The notes under the pieces were generated by a model that worked only from the letters and a program-made list of their open reading frames with translations, searched no databases and was not told where the DNA came from. Source: Paraburkholderia monticola (GTDB lineage Bacteria; Pseudomonadota; Gammaproteobacteria; Burkholderiales; Burkholderiaceae). Taken from it: a stretch of DNA of 64,000 nucleotides. The translations under genes were made by a program, and so were the position numbers. The stretch spans positions 186,001-250,000 of the forward strand of contig NZ_LRBG01000012.1 of assembly GCF_001580545.1 (NCBI RefSeq), written 5' to 3'. Positions 35,333-43,271 of the stretch are shown here, one piece after another (position 1 is the stretch's first letter; the number at the start of each line of letters is the position of its first letter).

Positions 35333-36568
35333 TTATTTGACCCGGGGCCTCACGACCGGCTGCACGCCGACGCGCTCGATCACCCGCCGGATGTTCGCGA
35401 GCAGCCCATCCTCCACGAAGCGCGGGTCGCTTTCGAACCGGCCGGCGACACGCTCGTAGGCATTGCGCAGACTGTCCATGGTGGACTTGCACTCGTCCTC
35501 GCGCAAACCCAGGCGGCGGCCGTACTCCAAGAGGACTTGCGGGATCGGAAACACCGTGGACTTATTGAGCTTGAGCGCCAACTTGCCGTCGAGCTCCGGA
35601 TAGATGTCCGTGCACACGACGTCGAACACGGGCGCGAGGCGGCGCGGCCCGGTCGGGTCCTCGTAGAGGATGCCGATGTTCTTCATGTGCGCGTCGCCAT
35701 CGCGCAATAGACACGACAAGGCGACCCGCTCGAAGAGGCGCACACTCTGCTGATAGTCGGAGCCCGTGTAGATGTCGACGGCCTTCGCAATCATCTCGTA
35801 ACTGCCCTCGTACTTGGACTTGCCGGTGAGCACGCCCATGTCCTCGAAGCCCAACGGTGAGCCGTCCGGGTGCCGGTCAAAGCGCGCCATCACAAACAGC
35901 TTGCCGTCATCGGAAAGCCAGAACTGGGGAACTTCCAGCCCCGCCTCCTTCGCGACGGACATACAGAAGAACTCGTTGCGCGCGATGCCCGGAAAGTCGT
36001 CGCCCTCAGCCTTCACGATGACCGAATTGAGGGGCAGCGCGGTGTGCTCGTCGAGCGCGCGTGGGCTTTCCTGCGCGATCGGCACCACGGTTTTGGGCTG
36101 GACACCCGAAATACCGGAGCCGAGCGCGTACTGGTCGACGAGGCGCGCAAAGAGTTTGCCGGACGGAGAGGACAGCAGTTCCTCGAGGTGTTCGCCTTCG
36201 TGCTCGGGCACCCGTTCCCCCGGCATGGAGTACGTCAGCCGCCCAATCTGGTTACACCCGGCAAGGAACAGCAGGAACAGGTCGCTTGGCGTGCCGAGGC
36301 GCGCAAGCCGGTCCTCGATGATGTGCCGCAGATAACCTTCGGGGCGGTTCATCGCGAAGACACCCATCAGATCGCCTCTGGCGTAGCTTTCCCGGCGCAC
36401 CGGCATGGTCAGCGATACCGCCGCGGCGTCGGACACCTGTGCGTAGTTGAACGAGTAGCGGCTCTCCTTGGCCAGCAGGCCGCTCGTCCCTTGGGGCGTG
36501 TGCACTTCAAGGGTGCGGATTTTGCCGAACAGCCGCTCGAGGTCCCATGTCCTGGCGTCGCTCATCAT
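35333..36568 (-). CDS. hipA: HipA-family serine/threonine kinase toxin
   Basis: A 411-residue HipA-like kinase. It has the P-loop region GSGISGVQPKTVV (residue ~150, where HipA autophosphorylates), LPLNSVIVKAEGDDFPGIARN, the catalytic LLRDGDAHMKNIGIL and the metal-binding APVFDVVCTD. In E. coli HipA phosphorylates GltX and so triggers the stringent response and persistence. The target here is unknown. The start overlaps the hipB stop by four bases (ATGATGA), the standard order antitoxin-toxin. The length is close to the usual ~440 residues, with no truncation. Confidence 0.87.
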   Translation of the reverse strand: MMSDARTWDLERLFGKIRTLEVHTPQGTSGLLAKESRYSFNYAQVSDAAAVSLTMPVRRESYARGDLMGVFAMNRPEGYLRHIIEDRLARLGTPSDLFLLFLAGCNQIGRLTYSMPGERVPEHEGEHLEELLSSPSGKLFARLVDQYALGSGISGVQPKTVVPIAQESPRALDEHTALPLNSVIVKAEGDDFPGIARNEFFCMSVAKEAGLEVPQFWLSDDGKLFVMARFDRHPDGSPLGFEDMGVLTGKSKYEGSYEMIAKAVDIYTGSDYQQSVRLFERVALSCLLRDGDAHMKNIGILYEDPTGPRRLAPVFDVVCTDIYPELDGKLALKLNKSTVFPIPQVLLEYGRRLGLREDECKSTMDSLRNAYERVAGRFESDPRFVEDGLLANIRRVIERVGVQPVVRPRVK

Positions 36569-36843
36569 TCATCGTCCTGGAAGATGGCGTCGAGCTCGTC
36601 CAGCACCACGGTGTCGCGCGGGCGCAGAACCAGCTCGTAGCCAAGCGCGCTAACGAGGCGGCACCACTCCTGGATGCCCACGTTCCCGGCGCCTTCGGCA
36701 TTGGTGATCGTACGGCGCGCGACGCCCGCGCGCTCGGCGAGCGCCTGCTGGGTCAGCTTGCGTTCACGCCGGGTAGCCCGCAGGCTGGCCGCGAGGCGCT
36801 CAACGCTGGTGATCGGAGAGGGAGAGGTCTTTTTGCGCATCAT
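36565..36843 (-). CDS. hipB: HipB-like HTH antitoxin
   Basis: A 92-residue XRE-type regulator. Helix-turn-helix: RKLTQQALAERAGVARRTIT. A C-terminal beta-strand segment follows (GYELVLRPRDTVVLDELDAI), as in HipB, where the strand forms the dimer. It binds HipA and represses the operon. Four matching dyads lie upstream, the first overlapping its start codon. Two ATGs are adjacent (36843 and 36840). Confidence 0.87.
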   Translation of the reverse strand: MMRKKTSPSPITSVERLAASLRATRRERKLTQQALAERAGVARRTITNAEGAGNVGIQEWCRLVSALGYELVLRPRDTVVLDELDAIFQDDE

Positions 36844-36989
36844 AGTGCGCAGTATAGTTCAAATTCGTAATTTTGCGCACGATAATGCTCATTGTCACGT
36901 TTGAGCTGTTGCCCGATTGCTGCACTGATTTTGCGCACCATCTTACGCACTGCACTGAATCAGACGCGTTTTGCGCACGATATTGCGCA
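36834..36989. promoter_or_regulatory. Four-operator array upstream of hipBA
   Basis: There are four copies of TGCGCA-N6-TGCGCA. O1 is 36834-36851 (perfect arms, overlapping the hipB start). O2 is 36874-36891 (second arm TGCTCA). O3 is 36932-36949 (second arm TACGCA). O4 is 36972-36989 (perfect arms). They start 40, 58 and 40 bp apart, so they form two equal pairs. Likely HipB binding sites with strong autoregulation. Confidence 0.8.
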
Positions 36990-37001
36990 ATAGCGACGCG
37001 A

Positions 37002-37037
37002 AGGCGAGGCCCGCTTGCAACGCTCGGCGCCTCGCCT
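37002..37037 (-). terminator. Possible hairpin after bceK
   Basis: AGGCGAGGC and GCCTCGCCT (9 bp) pair across an 18-base loop, 35 bp after the bceK stop. There is no U-tract, so intrinsic termination is doubtful. Confidence 0.35.
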
Positions 37038-37071
37038 CTTTCCGCTTCGCTCGCCCCGCTGCCGCGACGCT

Positions 37072-38238
37072 TCAATGCAGCGCGTCCCCCGCAAGCGCCT
37101 CGGCATAGACCGCGGCGACACGTTTCGCGATCACCGCATTGTCGAAGTGCTCGCGCGCATAGCGGCGGCACGCGTCGGCATCGGGCAGCTTCAGCGTGCC
37201 GTTCAACGCGCTGGCGAGTCCCGCGGCGATCGCCTGCGCGCCGATTTCCGGCAGAACCAGATCGGGCGACAAGCCCGCCACCGCCTCCGGCAATCCGCCG
37301 ACCGGCGTCACCAGCACCGGCGTGCCCGACGCCAGCGATTCGACCGTGATGAGCCCGAAGCCTTCCAGTGCGACGGTCGGCACGACACTGAGGTTGGCCG
37401 CACGATACAGCGCCGCCAGATGTTGATCGGGCACGAAGCCGAGCAGCTTCACGTTGTGCTCGAGCCCCGCGTCGGCGATGCGTGCCTGGAGCTCGCTTTC
37501 GAGCCGCCCCTTGCCGGCGATCAGCAGCAGCACGTCGGGCGCGCTGCGTTTGACCAGCTTCACCGCGTCGATCAGATCTTCCAGACCCATGCGCCGCACG
37601 AGGCGCCGCACCGCGAGCACGATCGGCCGATCCTGCGGCAATTGCAGCCGCAGACGCGCCTCGGCCTGCGTGATCGGCAGATTGAACTGCTCGACATCGA
37701 CGCAGCCCGGCACCACGCGCACGCGTTCCGGCGAGATGCCGTAGCGCGTCGTGAGAATCTTGCCGAACGCATCGGACAGCACGATCAGCCGCGACGATCG
37801 CGCGTACACCGACTGCTCCAGATAACGCTTCGCGCGCTGACCGAGCGAATCGGCACCTTCGACGTGACTCTCGTCGGCCCACGGCCCCTGAAAATGCGAC
37901 ACCTGCGGAATACCGCGCGTGACGTCGAGACCCGGAAACGTATAGAGCGCGAAGTGCGAGGAAATCACGTCGGGCCGCGACGTGCGGATCTCATGGCGCA
38001 GCGCGCGACGTGCCGCCATCAGCCGCAGCGGCAGCGATTGCGCGGCGGAGCCGAAACCGTTGATCGCGCCACCGGTATCGGCGGCGACTTTCGGCGAGCC
38101 GGCGACGACGCCGCGCACCGCGACGCCCGCGCCCGGCAGCGCGCCGACCAGCGAGTAGTACATGCGGTCGAGGCCGCCCGCGCGTTCGGGAAACCAGTGC
38201 ATCCCGATCTGCAGTGATTTGATTGAGTCAGTCGTCAT
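37072..38238 (-). CDS. bceK: GT4 glycosyltransferase BceK
   Basis: A 388-residue GT-B fold transferase. N-terminal half: MHWFPERAGGLDRMYYSL. C-terminal donor site: EGFGLITVESLASGTPVLVT (EX7E pattern). It adds one sugar to the lipid-linked repeat unit on the cytoplasmic face. The last gene of the bceB-to-bceK run. AGGGG upstream supports the start. Sugar specificity cannot be read from sequence. The symbol rests on gene order identical to the cepacian bce-I cluster. Confidence 0.85.
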   Translation of the reverse strand: MTTDSIKSLQIGMHWFPERAGGLDRMYYSLVGALPGAGVAVRGVVAGSPKVAADTGGAINGFGSAAQSLPLRLMAARRALRHEIRTSRPDVISSHFALYTFPGLDVTRGIPQVSHFQGPWADESHVEGADSLGQRAKRYLEQSVYARSSRLIVLSDAFGKILTTRYGISPERVRVVPGCVDVEQFNLPITQAEARLRLQLPQDRPIVLAVRRLVRRMGLEDLIDAVKLVKRSAPDVLLLIAGKGRLESELQARIADAGLEHNVKLLGFVPDQHLAALYRAANLSVVPTVALEGFGLITVESLASGTPVLVTPVGGLPEAVAGLSPDLVLPEIGAQAIAAGLASALNGTLKLPDADACRRYAREHFDNAVIAKRVAAVYAEALAGDALH

Positions 38239-38257
38239 GAAGATGTGCCCCTGTGTG

Positions 38258-38297
38258 TTGCTTGCTGTTGCTTGCGGTTGCTTGCTGCTGCTTGCGC
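38258..38297. repeat. Tandem TTGCTTGCNG repeats between bceJ and bceK
   Basis: Four near-copies of a 10-base unit (TTGCTTGCTG, TTGCTTGCGG, TTGCTTGCTG, CTGCTTGCGC) lie in the roughly 100 bp between the bceJ stop and the bceK start. They could arise by slippage and alter the spacing of the operon. Confidence 0.75.
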
Positions 38298-38338
38298 AGT
38301 GTCGTGATATCGATGCGTGGATCGCGCGGTCTGCGCGC

Positions 38339-39568
38339 TCATTCCACGCTCTTTTGTCCGGCGAGATGGTTCAGCGTCAGCGCATCGCTCTGCGCGACGA
38401 CCGTCGCTTCCGTCTGGCTGCGCCGGCGGTTTTCCTGCTGCCCGGCCAGTTGCCGGTACAGCGCGATGTATTGCGCGGCCATGCGCGCCCAGCCGAAGCC
38501 GGTCGCGAGCTGGCTCGCGGCTTCGCCCATCGCACGGCGCGCGGTATCGTCGCCGGCGAGTTGCGCGACCGCGCGAGCGAGCGCCTGCGGGTCGTCGGGA
38601 TCGTCGAGCACGATGCCGCACTCGGGCGTGATGATCTCGGCGCCGCCCGCGGTGCGCGCGGTCACGACCGGCAGCCCCGCCGCCATCGCTTCGAGCAGCG
38701 AGAGGCTCATCGCTTCGTAGCGCGACGGAAACACGAACGCGTCGACCGAATGCATCAGCACCGGCATCTCCTTCACGAGCCCGAGAAAATGCACGCGATG
38801 CGCGATGCCGAGCGCCTTCGCCTGTTCCGGATACGGGCTGCCCGGCAGAAAGCCGGCCACCGCGATCTGCACGTGCTCGGGCAGGTGTTTCAACGCGGCG
38901 AGCACGGTGCCGAGATTCTTGCGCGGCGTGCGCAAATCGCCGACGAACAGCAGCAGGAACGCATCGTCCGGCAGGCGGAACCTCGTGCGGTCGCCACTCG
39001 CCGCGGCGAAGCCCTGGGTGTCGACGCCGTTGTAGATCACGTCCACGCGGTTGCGCGGCGTGAGGCCAATCGCGCGGATTTCGTCGGCGACCTTCTGCGA
39101 CACCGCGGTGATCACCTTCGAGCGCCGGTACGCCCAGCGCTCCAGCAGCGCGTTGCAGCGCGTGTAGACCGACTGGTAGGCGGACCACACGCCCTTGGTG
39201 AGGCCGAACGGGTAGTACTTGCTCGCGAACCAGCCGCTATGCACGAAATGCGAGGTATTGACGTCGGCGCGCATCCACGTGATGAAGCCGTTGACGTGCA
39301 GCACGTCGTAGTCGCGGCGATGCGCGCGCAGCCACAGCGCGCTCTTGAGCGCGAACACCTGCTGGCGCAGCAGATTGGTCGGCCACCAGCGGCCGATCTT
39401 CACCGGCGCCCAGCGCACGTTCGGATGCGCGAGCAGCTCGGGTGCCACGTGCGAGGCGACCAGCGTCACGCGAATGTTCTCGTCGAGCGCCGCGCGTGCG
39501 ATCTCGTGGTTGACGCGCCCCTGGCCGTCGTTATGGCGCACTACGTGCGTGACAATGGCGACTCTCAA
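38339..39568 (-). CDS. bceJ: GT4 glycosyltransferase BceJ
   Basis: A 409-residue GT4 transferase. It begins RVAIVTHVVRHNDGQGRVNH, has the DLRTPRKNLGTVLAALKHLP strand and the SRYEAMSLSLLEAMAAGLPV donor-binding helix (EX7E). I chose the TTG at 39568: GGAGG is six bases before it and it overlaps the bceI stop (ATTGA). A longer frame back to 39721 would run inside bceI. Adds a sugar to the cepacian-type repeat unit. Confidence 0.85.
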   Translation of the reverse strand: MRVAIVTHVVRHNDGQGRVNHEIARAALDENIRVTLVASHVAPELLAHPNVRWAPVKIGRWWPTNLLRQQVFALKSALWLRAHRRDYDVLHVNGFITWMRADVNTSHFVHSGWFASKYYPFGLTKGVWSAYQSVYTRCNALLERWAYRRSKVITAVSQKVADEIRAIGLTPRNRVDVIYNGVDTQGFAAASGDRTRFRLPDDAFLLLFVGDLRTPRKNLGTVLAALKHLPEHVQIAVAGFLPGSPYPEQAKALGIAHRVHFLGLVKEMPVLMHSVDAFVFPSRYEAMSLSLLEAMAAGLPVVTARTAGGAEIITPECGIVLDDPDDPQALARAVAQLAGDDTARRAMGEAASQLATGFGWARMAAQYIALYRQLAGQQENRRRSQTEATVVAQSDALTLNHLAGQKSVE

Positions 39569-41082
39569 TGCGTGCCTCCGTGGAAAAATAGCGTGCGTGC
39601 GCGGTTCATTTTTTCGTAGTGGACCGCGGAAAGTATCGAAAAGGCGCTCATGAACAGCAGCAGGCCCCCGGTGCCGACCAGCGAGTTCGTGAACACGAGC
39701 ATCGCGAAGGTCGCCAGACACAGGCTCAGGCAGGCGGAGACGAACTTGTCGTCGCGCAGCCTGAACGAGGCGAGCACCGCGCGCGTCAGCAGCCAGACGA
39801 TGCCGGACATGTAGAGCAGCGTGCCGGGCCAGCCGAGCACGAACGGAATGTTCATCACGCCGCTGTCGAAGTTGCCGTACTGGCCGAGCTGGCCGCCGTC
39901 GTTGGAGAGTTTCGTCGAGGTGCCGGTCGCGCCCATGCCTTCGCCGGAGACGTCGGTAAACGCGGTCTTCGCGAAGGTCGCGTAGAACTCGTTACGCGCC
40001 GCGTAGCTCTGGTCGTCGTGCAGATTGACGATCGTGGTGAGACGCGCCTGCATCCGTTCGGCCACCGGCCCGACCGCGAGGAGCGGCACGCAGAAGCCGG
40101 CGAGCAACACCGCGCTGCCGACGATGCGCACCCGCACCTTGTTGTTCGACTTGACGAGCTGGATCAGGAGCGCGATGACCCAGCCGCCCCACGTCGAGCG
40201 CACGAGGCTCAGTGCGAACGAGAAGAAGCCGAGCCCGGCGGCGATCCAGCGCACGCGATGCTGCGCGGCCATCACGAACACCATCGCGCCCATCATCGCG
40301 AACGCGAACGGTCCCGACGAATTCATCGTGCTGAACACGCGCACGCCCATCGGCACTGGGTCGCCCTGCGAGTTCATCTGCGAGCCGAGCATCCACAGCG
40401 CGTCCCACGGCGGCATGATGAAAAACTGGATCAGGCCGTAGCCGCCCATCACCAGCATGCCCCAGATGAACGTGTTCACGATCGTGTCGCGATACTGCGG
40501 ATACTGGCGCGTGTGCGCCATGATGTGAAAGCCGATCAGGATCGGGTAGAGCCAGTTCGCGAGGTCGTAGGTGGCCGCGAGCGGGCCGCTCGACATCACG
40601 CCGATCAGGAACGCGTAGATCAGGCCGAGCAGGATCAGCAGCACCGGCAAACCGCGGCGCTGCCCGAGCAACCGGTAGTAACGCAGCAGCGACAGGCCGC
40701 TGATCATCGTGACCGCGAGCGGCGCGACCTGAATCAGGCTCGTCGGCGTGAACGCGCCCTTCGACCAGTCAGCCAGCCGCCGCACTTCCGGGCTCAGGAA
40801 CCACAGCCACCACATGAAGCCGAGATAGCGCGCCGGGCTCTTTAAGTAGAGCCACAGGCCGGTCAGGACCGCGAGCACCGGAAACGCGAGCGTGAGCACC
40901 GTGCCCTGATGCGCGACGATCAGCACCGCGGTGATCAGCCACAGCAGGAGCGGCGGCAGCCATTCCTGGCGGCCACCGGAGAGTGGTCCGCCCGCCGATT
41001 TTTGGGCGCGGCCGGCATCGGCGTGGCCGGCATCGGCGGGGCCGCCAGGCGGCAACGGGCCCGTGCGTGGAATCGTCGACAT
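39565..41082 (-). CDS. bceI: Wzy-type exopolysaccharide polymerase BceI
   Basis: A 505-residue inner-membrane protein with about 11-12 hydrophobic helices. A Pro/Gly-rich cytoplasmic N-terminus is followed by PPLLLWLITAVLIVAH. A large hydrophilic loop around RNEFYATFAKTAFTDVSGEG, then MGATGTSTKL, is typical of Wzy/WaaL-like proteins. It would polymerise repeat units in the periplasm. GGAGG upstream and close packing with bceH confirm the start. Confidence 0.85.
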   Translation of the reverse strand: MSTIPRTGPLPPGGPADAGHADAGRAQKSAGGPLSGGRQEWLPPLLLWLITAVLIVAHQGTVLTLAFPVLAVLTGLWLYLKSPARYLGFMWWLWFLSPEVRRLADWSKGAFTPTSLIQVAPLAVTMISGLSLLRYYRLLGQRRGLPVLLILLGLIYAFLIGVMSSGPLAATYDLANWLYPILIGFHIMAHTRQYPQYRDTIVNTFIWGMLVMGGYGLIQFFIMPPWDALWMLGSQMNSQGDPVPMGVRVFSTMNSSGPFAFAMMGAMVFVMAAQHRVRWIAAGLGFFSFALSLVRSTWGGWVIALLIQLVKSNNKVRVRIVGSAVLLAGFCVPLLAVGPVAERMQARLTTIVNLHDDQSYAARNEFYATFAKTAFTDVSGEGMGATGTSTKLSNDGGQLGQYGNFDSGVMNIPFVLGWPGTLLYMSGIVWLLTRAVLASFRLRDDKFVSACLSLCLATFAMLVFTNSLVGTGGLLLFMSAFSILSAVHYEKMNRARTLFFHGGTH

Positions 41083-41085
41083 GGC

Positions 41086-42252
41086 TTACAGGCCTCCGCG
41101 GGATTCGCGCGCCCGGGCCTGCGCGGCCGGTTGCGGGTGCGAGGACACGCTGGCGTGCGCGCTCGCCTGCCCCCGCGCGTTCAGCATCTCGCGCGTGATC
41201 CGCACGTGTTGCATCGCATAGTGCTCGGTGGTCAGATCGCGCGCGAGCAGACCGGCCGCGGCCGCCTGCGCCTGGCGCAGCGCTTCGTGCGGCGCGGCGG
41301 CGAACCGGTCGACCGCGTCGCGCAGCGCCTGCGGTTCGAACGGCGGCACGTAGGCGGCTTCGTCGGCGGGAAAATAGTCCCGCAGCGCGCCCACGTCGGT
41401 CGCGACCATCGGCTTGCCGACCGCCGCCGCCTCGAGCATCACCGTGATGCCCGAGGCGTGCGAGTTCGGCCGCAACGGCACGACGATCACGTCGGCCCAG
41501 TCATACAGCTCGTGCTGCTTCCGGATGCCCGAGAACAGCGCGATCTCGACATTCGACGCGCGCAGCGACGCGGGAATGCGCCGCCGCGTCGCGAGCTTCA
41601 CCGTGTAGCGCGGATCGTTGCCGAACGCCTTGATCAGCGTCTCCCAGTCACGGTCGCGATCGTTGCCGATCGCCGCGATGCGCAGCGGCGTGCGCGGCGT
41701 CCAGTGCGTCGGCGGCACGACCGGGAAGTCGCGCGTGTTCAGGCCGTACAGCAGCGGCGTCGCATCGCGCTGGAAATAGTCCTGGCACAGCCCGGCGTTC
41801 TCGCTCGCGAGCGTGGTCAGCCGATCCGCGCGCGTCATCAGCTTGCGATACAGCCAGCTGCGCACGATGCCGTACGACGGCCACTTGTCGATCAGCCACA
41901 CGCTCTGCGCGAGCAGCAGCGGCGACGCGCCCCGCCCCGCCTTGCGGCCGCACAGCAGCAGCATCAGCGCGGCGGCCAGCCACTCCTGCTCGGTATGCGT
42001 CCAGATCACGTCCGAGCGCAGCATCTCGGCGCGATTGCGCCACGTATGGATCAGATCGAAGCCGAGCGCGGCCTTCAGCGCACGGCGCAGGAGCCGCACG
42101 GGCCGGCTTTCGCGCGCGTCCTGCGAATAGGTCAGCGCAAATGCTTCGGACTGCGCATGGTGATAGCCGTACAGGCAGCCGATGTCGTCGCCCTTGCGAT
42201 AAAAGCGCGGATCGGCGCCGTAAAACAGATGAACATGAACCTTGGTACTCAT
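41086..42252 (-). CDS. bceH: GT4 glycosyltransferase BceH
   Basis: A 388-residue transferase. HVHLFYGADPRFYRKGDDIG opens the N-domain. ASGITVMLEAAAVGKPMVAT is the GT4 donor-site helix (G-x-x-x-x-x-E-A-x-x-x-G-x-P). The longer frame to 42402 overlaps bceG, so the ATG at 42252 (GGAG upstream) is used. Ends four bases before the bceI start. Confidence 0.85.
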   Translation of the reverse strand: MSTKVHVHLFYGADPRFYRKGDDIGCLYGYHHAQSEAFALTYSQDARESRPVRLLRRALKAALGFDLIHTWRNRAEMLRSDVIWTHTEQEWLAAALMLLLCGRKAGRGASPLLLAQSVWLIDKWPSYGIVRSWLYRKLMTRADRLTTLASENAGLCQDYFQRDATPLLYGLNTRDFPVVPPTHWTPRTPLRIAAIGNDRDRDWETLIKAFGNDPRYTVKLATRRRIPASLRASNVEIALFSGIRKQHELYDWADVIVVPLRPNSHASGITVMLEAAAVGKPMVATDVGALRDYFPADEAAYVPPFEPQALRDAVDRFAAAPHEALRQAQAAAAGLLARDLTTEHYAMQHVRITREMLNARGQASAHASVSSHPQPAAQARARESRGGL

Positions 42253-42301
42253 GCAGACACTCCGCGTTGCGGGTGGAAAGAGGCCTCGTGGCGCATACGC
42301 G

Positions 42302-43225
42302 TCACGACACCGCGCGACGCGCCTCGTGCGCGCCGTCGCGCACCGCGCGCCAGCGCGACAGCCGCAATGGCGCCTGCTTCGAGAGCAGCGCGAGCGCCGC
42401 ATGCGTGAGGCCCGGATAGAGCCGCGTGCCGACCAGCGTCCACCACCACCATGCGGTTTCGCGGCGCAGCGGCGGCAACTGGTCGCGCAGGATCAGATGG
42501 AAGTTGAACGCGGCGTTGCGCAGCGCGGCCATCGTCTGCGCGTCGCGTCTGTCGTCGTCGAAACGTTCGGCCGGGAAATGATCGACCGCGACCTGCGGGT
42601 CGTACACGAGCTTCCAGCCCGCGTTTTTGACCGCGAGACTGAACGCCATGTCGTTGTGCACCTGCGCGCCCGCGCCACGCAGACGCGCATCGAAGCGGAT
42701 CGTGCGCACCGCGTCGCGCCGGTAGCTCATGTTGGCGCCCTTCAGGATGTCGACCTCGCGCGCGGCCCCCACGCCCAGATGGTGATTGCCGATGATCTTG
42801 CCGTGCGCGGTCACCTTGCCGACCAGCGGCCGCTCGCCGTCGAGCACGCGGCCTTTTTCGTGGACCCAGTCGCGCCCGCCCAGCGCGCCGAGGCGCGCGT
42901 CGGCCTCGAACCAGGCCGCGATCCGCTCGACCCAGTCGCGGCGCGGCGCGGCGTCGTCGTCGGTGATCGCGATCACGTCGCCGCTGGCGGCATCGAGCCC
43001 GCGATTCAGCGCCGCGACCTGGCCGGGCACGTCGACCGGCGCGATCACGAGCGGCAGGCGGCCGCGGATGGACGGATCGCGCAGGCACGCATGGGTCGCC
43101 TCGTCGTCGACACGCGCGACCACGATCACTTCGTCGGGCGCGCGCGCTTGCCGCTCGAGCGCGGCGAGGCAGCGCGCGAGATCGGCCGGGCGGCGATAAG
43201 TCGGTACCAGTACCGTCACTTTCAT
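42302..43225 (-). CDS. bceG: GT2 glycosyltransferase BceG
   Basis: A 307-residue GT-A transferase of family 2. KVTVLVPTYRRPADLARCLA opens the nucleotide-binding fold and VIAITDDDAAPRRDWVE holds the DxD-like site near residue 88. It adds an early sugar to the polyprenyl-linked repeat unit. ATG 43225 is preferred because GAGG is eight bases upstream. ATG 43231 is possible. Confidence 0.87.
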   Translation of the reverse strand: MKVTVLVPTYRRPADLARCLAALERQARAPDEVIVVARVDDEATHACLRDPSIRGRLPLVIAPVDVPGQVAALNRGLDAASGDVIAITDDDAAPRRDWVERIAAWFEADARLGALGGRDWVHEKGRVLDGERPLVGKVTAHGKIIGNHHLGVGAAREVDILKGANMSYRRDAVRTIRFDARLRGAGAQVHNDMAFSLAVKNAGWKLVYDPQVAVDHFPAERFDDDRRDAQTMAALRNAAFNFHLILRDQLPPLRRETAWWWWTLVGTRLYPGLTHAALALLSKQAPLRLSRWRAVRDGAHEARRAVS

Positions 43226-43271
43226 CGTCATGTCCTCTCTGTTCGTCTCGTGCAGGGGTGCGCCGCTCATG

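Noticed and set aside
38258..38297. CRISPR-like repeat array
   Set aside because: Units are 10 bases with no spacers and no cas genes, so a simple tandem repeat.
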